The notes under the pieces were generated by a model. The model did not search any database. It had not been told where the DNA came from and worked only from the letters and a program-made list of their open reading frames with translations. A stretch of DNA of 64,000 nucleotides from NCBI GenBank assembly GCA_964515335.1, contig CAZETS010000012.1:1-64000 (forward strand). Reading direction: 5' to 3'. Each line of letters begins with the position of its first letter. The stretch's first letter is position 1. Made by a program: the position numbers and the translations under genes. The stretch is from TMED88 sp964515335. Lineage in GTDB: Bacteria > Myxococcota_A > UBA9160 > UBA4427. Shown piece after piece: positions 47,347-54,217 of this stretch.

Positions 47347-47781
47347 CTACTTCACCGTCAGCACGGGGCAAGGCGCGTGGCGCAGCGTGCGCTCGGCGAT
47401 GCTGCCGAGCAGCACGTGCTTGAGCCCCGTGTTGCCCCGAGTGCCCATCACGATCAGATCGCTGCCGAGCTCGCGCGCCAGCGCATCGATCGCGGCGTCC
47501 GGCGGCCCGTCGCGCAGGTGGCTCTCGACCGTCACGCCCCCCGCGGCCACCTCCTTCTCGACACGCTCGAGCTCGCGGCCCGCGGCGGCGCGCGCTTCAC
47601 CGACGAAGTTGTCGGGCAACGCCACCTCGTAGGGGGTCATCACCGGAAGCGGCAGCTCGAAGGCGTGCACCAGGTCGACCTTCGCCGCGAACTGCTTGGC
47701 GATGCCGACGCCGGCCTCGACGGCCTTGTGGCTGTGCTCGGAGAAATCGACTGCGATCAGGATGCGCTCGTACAGGGCCAC
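47347..47781 (-). CDS. Universal stress protein (UspA family)
   Basis: A 144-residue cytoplasmic stress protein with the nucleotide-binding fold. The N-terminal ILIAVDFSEHSHKAVEAG and the C-terminal GTRGNTGLKHVLLGSIAERT, then HAPCPVLTVK, match ATP-binding Usp proteins (GxxGx9-10-S/T-type loop). It starts at GTG 47781, with GGAGG about 10 bases ahead. It lies 42 bp behind the Ntn-hydrolase-like gene on the same strand and 9 bp from the convergent AlgJ-like gene. Confidence 0.94.
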   Translation of the reverse strand: MALYERILIAVDFSEHSHKAVEAGVGIAKQFAAKVDLVHAFELPLPVMTPYEVALPDNFVGEARAAAGRELERVEKEVAAGGVTVESHLRDGPPDAAIDALARELGSDLIVMGTRGNTGLKHVLLGSIAERTLRHAPCPVLTVK

Positions 47782-47823
47782 GAAACCGGCCTCCTCTCTG
47801 ACTCTGGATTCACCACGATCGAC

Positions 47824-48771
47824 TCACACCTCGACGAGGAGCTCCTCGCGCGGTGCGCCGGGCCGGCGCAGCTCGAGGCTCCGGCGCGTCGGGATGAGCC
47901 GCACCCACGCCCCCGCCGCCGCTTCGTCCGGCGGGCAGAGCGCCTTCTCGTCGAGCAGGCGTTCGCTGCCCGCGGCGTCGCGCAGCGCATCGGCGATGCG
48001 CTCGGGCCGACCGGCGGCCAGCGGCGCTTCGTCGGCGCGCTCGTGGCGACGCTTCGCTCCCTCGAAGTGCACCGCGGCCCGCGCCCCGTCTGCGTCGGCC
48101 ACGAGCAACGTGCCGAACCCCCAGGCCGGCCGGCTCGTCGCCCAGTCGAGCGCCGTCTCGACCGACTCGAAGCGCTGCAGGCACTCCTGCACGAGCAGCA
48201 GCGGAGAAGGCCCCGCCACGACGGGCCCGGACGTCGCCGGCAGGGGGACCATGCAGGCCGCGAGCCCCGCGGCGTTCACCCCGGCCAGCGACGAGGCGAG
48301 CCACGGCTGCGCGAGCTCGACCGACTCGAAGCCGACGGCCGGGCTGCTTCGCCGGACCACGATTCCGCCGTCCCCGAAGAGCCGGCTCGGCAGACTCCGC
48401 GCCAGCGTCACGCCGGGCGAGTCGTGAAGCCCGATCGCCGAGATGGACACGGCGGGCTGCGTCTCGATCGCGTCGTCGCCGAGGCAGGCGGTCCGCGCGT
48501 GCAGGACCAGAATCGTATCGACCGGCACGCCGGCGCCGCGGGCGACGCCATCCATGCGTTCGGCGAGGTGCGTGTAGTGCCTGATCGTCTCGCGCGCGAC
48601 TCCCGCGGAGCGGACCGGGCCGGACGTGAAGGGCGCAAGCGACGGCCAACGCCGGCGCTTCGTCGCGAGCCCGCGATGGGCGGCCGCCTCGCGCACCGAG
48701 TACGCCAGGGCGCGCCCCTGCGCGAGACCCATGTCCCGGGGATGCCCGGCGACGTCGACGGCCGAGAACAT
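47824..48771 (-). CDS. C45/acyl-CoA:6-APA acyltransferase-like protein lacking a clear nucleophile
   Basis: The 315-residue sequence follows the pattern of the C45-type N-terminal-nucleophile superfamily: GHPRDMGLAQGRALAYSV at the start, RMDGVARGAGVPVDTILVLHARTA, then SSLAGVNAAGLAACMVPLP and VLLVQECLQRFESVETAL (here LLLVQECLQRFESVETAL). In this family the nucleophile is a cysteine in a GCTSFA-like strand. Here the aligned strand is PAVSISAIGL (about 106-115), with no Cys, so either a Ser replaces it or the protein is inactive. The ATG overlaps the larE-like stop by one base (TGATG). Confidence 0.7.
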   Translation of the reverse strand: MFSAVDVAGHPRDMGLAQGRALAYSVREAAAHRGLATKRRRWPSLAPFTSGPVRSAGVARETIRHYTHLAERMDGVARGAGVPVDTILVLHARTACLGDDAIETQPAVSISAIGLHDSPGVTLARSLPSRLFGDGGIVVRRSSPAVGFESVELAQPWLASSLAGVNAAGLAACMVPLPATSGPVVAGPSPLLLVQECLQRFESVETALDWATSRPAWGFGTLLVADADGARAAVHFEGAKRRHERADEAPLAAGRPERIADALRDAAGSERLLDEKALCPPDEAAAGAWVRLIPTRRSLELRRPGAPREELLVEV

Positions 48772-49637
48772 CAGTGGTCCTGCCGCGGATCGCCGACGAG
48801 CACGCGGCTCGACTCGGCGAGTCCGGCATTGAGGGATCCCATCCGGTACCCGTCGGCGTCGACGCACACCCACCGGAAGCCGAGCGGCTTGATGGCCTCG
48901 GAGATGTCTCGCAGGCGGGCCGCATCGAGACCGTCGGCGAGCTCGCGCGGATCGATCTCGATGCGCGCCACCTCCCCGTGGTGCCGCAGGCGCACCTGGC
49001 TGAAGCCGAGCCCACGCAGCCGAGCCTCGCCCTCCTCGACCTGCGAGAGGCGCTCGGGCGTCACTTCGGTTCCGTACGGCAGCCGCGAGGCCAGGCAGGC
49101 GGAGGCGGGGAGATCCCAGCAAGGCAGGCCGGCCTCCCGGGCCAGGGTGCGAATGCCCGACTTGTCGAGCCCCGCATCGAGCAGCGGCGACAGCACGCGA
49201 TGCTCGGCCGCGGCGCGGTGCCCCGGGCGATGGTCGCCGCGGTCGTCGACGTTGATCCCGTAGGCGAGCGCGTCGAAGCCGAGCTCGTCGAGCAGCGACT
49301 CCATGCGGACGAACAGCTCGGTCTTGCAGTGGTAGCAGCGGTCCGGCGCGTTGCGTCGGTAGCTCACCTGCTCCATCTCGTGGGTCTCGACGAAGCGGTG
49401 GGAGATGCCGAAGTCCTGCACGATCCGCTCGGCCATCTCGCGGTGACTCGCCGGGTAGGAGGGCGAGACCGCGGTCACCGCCAGCGCGTCGTCGCCGAGG
49501 GCGCGCGCCGCCGCCCAGGCCAGGTAGCTCGAGTCGACGCCCCCGGAGAAGGCGACGAGCAGGCGCCCGGCCGAGGCCAGACGCTCGAGCAGGACGTCCT
49601 GCTGGGACAGCAGCGCCGGCGGGAGGGGGGTGGACAC
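48771..49637 (-). CDS. larE: LarE-type ATP-dependent sacrificial sulfur transferase
   Basis: A 288-residue PP-loop protein like LarE, which donates its own cysteine sulfur to build the nickel-pincer cofactor of lactate racemase. The PP loop is SGGVDSS (about 31-37). Also present are RCYHCKTELF (about 100-109) and the conserved cysteine in ASACLASRLPYGT (about Cys181), matching the single-cysteine form. LarB, LarC and LarA are not in the window. It starts at GTG 49637, 109 bp from the divergent ddl start, and is followed by the C45-like gene with a one-base overlap. Confidence 0.9.
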   Translation of the reverse strand: MSTPLPPALLSQQDVLLERLASAGRLLVAFSGGVDSSYLAWAAARALGDDALAVTAVSPSYPASHREMAERIVQDFGISHRFVETHEMEQVSYRRNAPDRCYHCKTELFVRMESLLDELGFDALAYGINVDDRGDHRPGHRAAAEHRVLSPLLDAGLDKSGIRTLAREAGLPCWDLPASACLASRLPYGTEVTPERLSQVEEGEARLRGLGFSQVRLRHHGEVARIEIDPRELADGLDAARLRDISEAIKPLGFRWVCVDADGYRMGSLNAGLAESSRVLVGDPRQDH

Positions 49638-49745
49638 CGCAGCAGAGTACGAACCCGCCGAATCGGGGTCAACACGGGCCCTCGGAGCCTGGGGGCCGGA
49701 ACGATCCTCCCAGGCCCGGGGTCGGCTATGGTGGAGCACAGGGGG

Positions 49746-50855
49746 ATGAGCGTGGCCAAGCTGCGCGTGGGTCTGCTGTTCGGCGGGCGATCGGTGGAGC
49801 ACGAGGTCTCGATCGCGTCGGCGACGTCGATCCTGCAGGCCCTCGACCCGGAGCGCTACGACGTGTCGCTGATCGCCGTCGATCCCGACGGCCGCTGGCG
49901 CCTCGGCGCGGGGGCCGCGCTGCTGCCCTCGGGATCGATCGAGGGCAGCGAGGTAGTGCTGCCCGCTGCCCCGGGCGGCGGCGCCCTGCTTCCCGTCGAC
50001 CGCGACGAAGACGCCATCAAGGAGACGCCCGCACTCGACGTCGTCTTCCCGATCGTGCACGGACGCGGCGGCGAGGACGGCACGCTACAGGGCCTGCTCG
50101 AGCTCGCCGACGTGCCGTATGTGGGCTCGAGCGTGCTGAGCTCGGCGGTGCAGATGGACAAAGACATCGCCAAGCGGCTGCTCGCCGCCGCCGGCCTGCC
50201 GGTCCTGCCGTGGGTGGCGCTGCGCTCGAGCAGCCTCGCCGACGGCGGCGCCGAGGAGGTCGCGCGGTCGATCGTCCGCGAGCTCGGGCTGCCGGTGTTC
50301 GTCAAGCCGGCCAACTCCGGCTCTTCGGTGGGCATCACCAGGGCCGCGAGCGAGAGCGAACTCGTCGCCTCGCTCCACGAGGCTGCGCGCTACGACGACA
50401 AGATCATCGCCGAGCGCGGCGTGGACGCGCGCGAGATCGAGGTCGCCGTGCTCGGCAACGAGAGCCCCGAGGCGTCGGTGCCCGGCGAGATCATTCCGCA
50501 CCACGAGTTCTACGACTACGAGGCGAAGTACCACGACGAGTCGACCGAGCTGGCGATTCCCGCGGACCTGCCCGAGGAGGTCTCGAAGAGGCTTCGCGGC
50601 GTGGCGATCGAGGCCTACCGGGCCCTGGACGCGGAGGGCATGGCGCGGGTGGATTTTCTCGTGGAGGAAGGCTCCATCTGGATCAACGAGCTGAACAGCC
50701 TGCCGGGCTTCACCGACGGGTCGATGTATCCGCGGCTCTGGGAGGCGAGCGGACTGCCCTACACGGCCCTGCTCGACCGGCTGATCGAGCTCGCCATCGA
50801 GCGCCACGCGCGTCGCTCGAACCTCGAGACGCGCTATCGGCGCTCGGGCGGCTGA
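49746..50855 (+). CDS. ddl: D-alanine--D-alanine ligase
   Basis: This ATP-grasp enzyme makes the D-Ala-D-Ala dipeptide for peptidoglycan. The 369-residue product has the N-terminal VGLLFGGRSVEHEVSI, FPIVHGRGGEDGTLQGLLEL, the ATP-site VKPANSGSSVGI, a YDYEAKYHDESTEL segment, and the metal-binding WINELNSLPGFTDGSMYPRL. ATG 49746 is preceded by GGGGG about 2-6 bases ahead; ATG 49730 would add a few residues. Not in the mur/fts cluster here. Confidence 0.96.
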   Translation: MSVAKLRVGLLFGGRSVEHEVSIASATSILQALDPERYDVSLIAVDPDGRWRLGAGAALLPSGSIEGSEVVLPAAPGGGALLPVDRDEDAIKETPALDVVFPIVHGRGGEDGTLQGLLELADVPYVGSSVLSSAVQMDKDIAKRLLAAAGLPVLPWVALRSSSLADGGAEEVARSIVRELGLPVFVKPANSGSSVGITRAASESELVASLHEAARYDDKIIAERGVDAREIEVAVLGNESPEASVPGEIIPHHEFYDYEAKYHDESTELAIPADLPEEVSKRLRGVAIEAYRALDAEGMARVDFLVEEGSIWINELNSLPGFTDGSMYPRLWEASGLPYTALLDRLIELAIERHARRSNLETRYRRSGG

Positions 50856-50877
50856 GCGGCAGGCCGGGCGCTCGTCG

Positions 50878-52347
50878 CTACTCGTCGCCCCACTTGCGAT
50901 TGGCGGGCCGGGCCGGCTGCTGCGGTGCGGCGGCCTTGTTGGGGCTCGGCACCACGTAGCCCAGCGCGCGCAGCTGGGCGGCGTGCATCTCGTCGACATC
51001 GATCTCCGGCGTCGACCCCCAGGCGACGCCGCCTTCGAAGAACTCCTCGAGGTCGCCGCGAAGCTCGCCCCGGACGTCCGCACGGCGACCGGCCAGGTTT
51101 CGCTGCTCACTCGGGTCGACCGACTTGTCGTACAGCTCGAGTCGATTCGGCGGGCGCAGCTGGTGGAGCATCCGGAAGTCCTTCTTCACGATCGACACCA
51201 GCGGGTCGGGCTCGCTGCCCGTGCGGCCCCAGGTGCGATCGAGCTGTGCGAACACGGGCCGGTTCGCGAGGTCTTCCGGCACCTCGCGCAGCCCGGCGGC
51301 GGCCTCGATGAGCGGCACCAGCGAGCGCCCCTCGGCATCCGGCAGAGGCGGCAGCCCCAGCAAGTCGAGCACGGTCGGCCAGATGTCGACGTTGGCCACG
51401 CGCTGCTCGACGACGAGGCCAGGCGAGAGCGACACCGGCGGGGCGATGATGAGCGGCACCTCCTGCACCTCGCCGTAGAGATTGCGCGCGTGCCCCTCCC
51501 CGCCGTGCTCGAAGAACGCCTCGCCGTGATCCGAGGCGACGATGATCCACGTCTCGTCGAGCAGCCCCGCCTGACGGAGAACGTCGACGAGCAGCCCGAT
51601 GTTCCTGTCCGTCCAGTGGATCGAGCTGTCGTAGATGTCGGAGAAGCCGGACCCGAACTCCGGGGACGTGTCGGCGTAGACGTACTGGTGGACGTCCATG
51701 TAGTGGGCGTACAGGAAGAAGGGCGCGTCTCCGACGCCGACCACGAACTCCGAGGCCGATTCGGTGATATCGAGATCGGTGCCCGTCAACGAGTGCGCGG
51801 AGGGATTGGGCCGGCGCACGTTTCCGACGGGCCGGTTCTTGAGCGGCCGGTAGTAGAGGTCGAAGCCCTGGTCGAAGCCGAAGTTGTTGGCCACCCAGCC
51901 GTTGCGCCAGACACCGGCCGTCCGGTAGCCGGCCTCTCGGAAAACCTCGGCGGGCAGCAGCGCCTCGGGCGGCAGCGCGTGCGGGAAGCGCATCACTCCC
52001 GTGCGCTGCGGATAGAGCCCCGTCCACAGCGACGCCATCGAGGCCTTCGTCCAGCTGCTCTGGCTCTCCACGTGCGCGAAGCGGATGCCGCGCGCCGCCA
52101 GCGCGTCGAGGTTGGGACTGGTGGGGCGCTGATAGCCGTAGGCCGAGAGGCGGTCGGCGCGCAGCGTGTCGATCAGGATGAAGACGACGTTGTATCGCCC
52201 CTGGTCCCGCAGGGCGAGCACGTCCTCGACACCGCCCGCCGGCGCCTCGACGTCGACGCGGCGAAACTGCGAAAAAACCCCGGCCACGAGCAACAGCGCA
52301 GCCAGCCCGAAGTAGAGCCAGGATGATTTCAGCAGCTTGCCGAACAC
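50878..52347 (-). CDS. Membrane-anchored sulfatase-family protein without formylglycine motif
   Basis: The 489-residue protein has one N-terminal helix (YFGLAALLLVAGVF) and an extracytoplasmic sulfatase-like domain. Metal motifs are VFILIDTLRADRLSAYGY (Asp about 60) and IIVASDHGEAFFEHGGEG. The usual Cys/Ser-x-Pro-x-Arg is replaced by SSWTKASMASLWTGLYP, with Thr100 as likely nucleophile, as in phosphoethanolamine or lipoteichoic-acid-type transferases. So a phosphotransferase or phosphodiesterase is as likely as a sulfatase. GTG 52347 has GGAGG 8 bases ahead. The Pro/Ala-rich tail ends after the domain. Confidence 0.88.
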   Translation of the reverse strand: MFGKLLKSSWLYFGLAALLLVAGVFSQFRRVDVEAPAGGVEDVLALRDQGRYNVVFILIDTLRADRLSAYGYQRPTSPNLDALAARGIRFAHVESQSSWTKASMASLWTGLYPQRTGVMRFPHALPPEALLPAEVFREAGYRTAGVWRNGWVANNFGFDQGFDLYYRPLKNRPVGNVRRPNPSAHSLTGTDLDITESASEFVVGVGDAPFFLYAHYMDVHQYVYADTSPEFGSGFSDIYDSSIHWTDRNIGLLVDVLRQAGLLDETWIIVASDHGEAFFEHGGEGHARNLYGEVQEVPLIIAPPVSLSPGLVVEQRVANVDIWPTVLDLLGLPPLPDAEGRSLVPLIEAAAGLREVPEDLANRPVFAQLDRTWGRTGSEPDPLVSIVKKDFRMLHQLRPPNRLELYDKSVDPSEQRNLAGRRADVRGELRGDLEEFFEGGVAWGSTPEIDVDEMHAAQLRALGYVVPSPNKAAAPQQPARPANRKWGDE

Positions 52348-52538
52348 TCAGCGGGCCTCCGTGGGATTACTCGGCGCCGCGAGCAGCCCTCGCCTCGTGG
52401 CCCTCGAATCGGACATCGGTCGCCGGAGCTTATCCGAAAAGACGCCACGGCCCACGATCGGGTGGCAGCCGGCACCGGAGCAGAACCACCGGCGCCCCGC
52501 CAGGGAGGCAACCCGCGGGTCGAGGATGAGGATCGAGC

Positions 52539-52574
52539 AAAAAAAAGGGCGGCCACCCTTGCGGGTGGCCGCCC
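52539..52574 (-). terminator. Intrinsic terminator of the PEP-CTERM gene
   Basis: On the minus strand a 12-bp perfect stem (GGGCGGCCACCC with its complement, 52547-52558 and 52563-52574, loop of four) is followed by eight T residues (A run at 52539-52546 on the plus strand). It begins about 35 bp after the stop codon of the PEP-CTERM gene. This is the clearest terminator in the window. Confidence 0.9.
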
Positions 52575-52609
52575 GACTCAGCTCGATTACGAACTCAAGT
52601 CTTCGCGGA

Positions 52610-53575
52610 TCAGCCCTTCATCCGCTTGCGGCCGATGAAGATCAGGCCAGCCGCACCGGACACCAGGAGCAGCACCGTTCCCGGCTCGGGCACGAAGACG
52701 AACTTCTTCGTCAGCACGGCGGGAATGTTGCCAACGCCGAGCGCGCCCGTATTGATGCGAACGGGCGAGATCAGCGTGACCATGCCGCCGGCCGAGGCCG
52801 ACGCCAGGACGTTGGTGCCACCGAGGGTCACCGTCATCTGGGTCGAAATCGGTCCGGTCGCCATGGTGCTGCGCCAACCGTTTGCCGTGGTGAACGTACG
52901 AACCGTCTCGGTGCCGGCCGGAGCCAGCGTCACGCCCACACCCTGGACGACGCCGCCACCGCGAGCGACCTCGAGCAGGTTCGTGGTAACGGCCGTGATG
53001 CGGGCCTTACCAGTGATGAACGGAGCGAAGGTCGCGACGATGCCACCGAAGCCGAGCGAGCCACTGCCACCGATGCCGGCGAGGCCGGTCAGTGCGAACG
53101 CGGGGTTCAGGGTGGCGCCAATGCCGAGCACGATCTGACCGTTGATGCCCTCCGAGCCGCCGAGGCAGCCAGTGGGGCAGAGCGTGCCCGAGTTCGGGGT
53201 CGACAGGGGCGGGAGCTGGAGACCACCCAGCGGGTTCGCCGCGCTGAACGCAGCCGTGAGCGCGCCGGTCTGGTTGGTCGCCGTCAGAGTCAGGCGATCG
53301 AGCAGCGCAACACCGGTGAGCAGCGAGGTGCCGACCGAGTTACCCGCCGTCACCCAGATGCTGGCCGTGTCCGCCAAGTCGTGACCACCGCCGTTGTTCG
53401 TGAGCGTCGCCCAGCCGCCGTGCTGATACGTGCCGTTCACCGTAATGGTGGGCAGGCCGCCGAGGTTGAACTTGAGCGTACTGTCGAGCGGTAGGAAGAT
53501 ACCCGCCGACGCGGTCGAGGAGACCGCGCTCAACATGCCAACCGCAGCAACGAGACCGAGTAACTTGCGTAACAT
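52610..53575 (-). CDS. PEP-CTERM sorting-domain protein
   Basis: A 321-residue exported protein with signal peptide (LLGLVAAVGMLSAVSSTASA) and a low-charge Gly/Thr/Ala-rich beta body. The C-terminus is an exact PEP-CTERM signal: VPEPGTVLLLVSGAAGLIF then GRKRMKG, i.e. Pro-Glu-Pro, hydrophobic helix, basic end. Such proteins are cleaved by exosortase and exposed or released at the surface, often in exopolysaccharide. Its body matches no function I can name; two Cys (CPTGC) could form a disulfide. ATG 53575 has AAGGGAAC about 8 bases ahead; GTG 53578 is one codon earlier. Four tandem repeats precede it. Confidence 0.9.
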   Translation of the reverse strand: MLRKLLGLVAAVGMLSAVSSTASAGIFLPLDSTLKFNLGGLPTITVNGTYQHGGWATLTNNGGGHDLADTASIWVTAGNSVGTSLLTGVALLDRLTLTATNQTGALTAAFSAANPLGGLQLPPLSTPNSGTLCPTGCLGGSEGINGQIVLGIGATLNPAFALTGLAGIGGSGSLGFGGIVATFAPFITGKARITAVTTNLLEVARGGGVVQGVGVTLAPAGTETVRTFTTANGWRSTMATGPISTQMTVTLGGTNVLASASAGGMVTLISPVRINTGALGVGNIPAVLTKKFVFVPEPGTVLLLVSGAAGLIFIGRKRMKG

Positions 53576-53578
53576 CAC

Positions 53579-54217
53579 TAGGTTCCCTTTCTGTGTTTTC
53601 CTGGAGTCCTGCTTCCGGTCCTGCTGGTTGTTGCCGTTGCTCGCCTTACTAGATGCCGACTTACTAGATGTCGCCTTACTGATGTCGCCTTACTGATGTG
53701 AGTGCCCAGCAAGGGGTAGGACGTGGCACAAAGAGTAGATCGATCAGGTCGAATCGGTCTAGCTCATCCGATCCGGCTGTTTTCTGCTGCTCCTGCTCTT
53801 GCTTTCTGCTGTCCTCAGATCCCGCTCGGCACCCGCCACAGCCTCCGCCGGCCCCGCAAGAAGGGCCGCCAACTCCATTGGCACGACCACTTTCACCCGC
53901 CGAGGGCACGCATGTCCAGCATTTTTTCACTCACGCCGCTCGAATTTTTTTCTCGGCCGGAGCGCGAAGATGCCCTCGGGGGAACGGCCTGGTACAAGAT
54001 TCACTCCGCGGGAAGATCCGCACCGCATTTCCCGGGGGGCCATGAGCCGGGCCGGCCGGCGCGGTGTCGCTCGAATGGGTGAGTTCACCTCTGCGGCCGA
54101 AATGGCCACCCACGCTCGATCAGGCGACCCGCTGGACTGCTTCGACTGGCTTGGAAGGCCCCTTCGATCCCTTATTCTCCCGCGTCACCCGCGCAGGCCC
54201 GGAGACACACGCGCCCC
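53579..54217. promoter_or_regulatory. 639-bp divergent intergenic region between PEP-CTERM and TPR genes
   Basis: No credible gene is seen here. It holds the leader of the minus-strand PEP-CTERM gene, four tandem repeats at 53642-53699, a GTGCC...GGCAC dyad near 53700-53727, and two T-rich tracts at about 53923 and 53943 that might serve as UP-like elements for the plus-strand TPR gene. Base composition is notably less GC-rich than the genes. Confidence 0.45.
53642..53699. repeat. Four tandem 14-15 bp repeats upstream of the PEP-CTERM gene
   Basis: Units are CGCCTTACTAGATGC, CGACTTACTAGATGT, and two identical CGCCTTACTGATGT copies, in direct order. On the minus strand each contains AGTAAGG/C and ACATC. 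They lie 67-125 bp ahead of the ATG at 53575. Such iteron-like arrays are often binding sites for a regulator; slippage is the alternative. Confidence 0.7.

Noticed and set aside
53879..53894. Possible sigma-54 promoter (TGGCACG) ahead of the TPR lipoprotein genes
   Set aside because: The -24-like part is perfect but the -12 position reads CTTTC and lacks the required GC, and the site is over 300 bp from the start codon.
53698..54045. Short plus-strand ORFs in the PEP-CTERM/TPR intergenic region
   Set aside because: Composition is erratic, no ribosome site or family similarity is seen, and overlapping frames are equally open.
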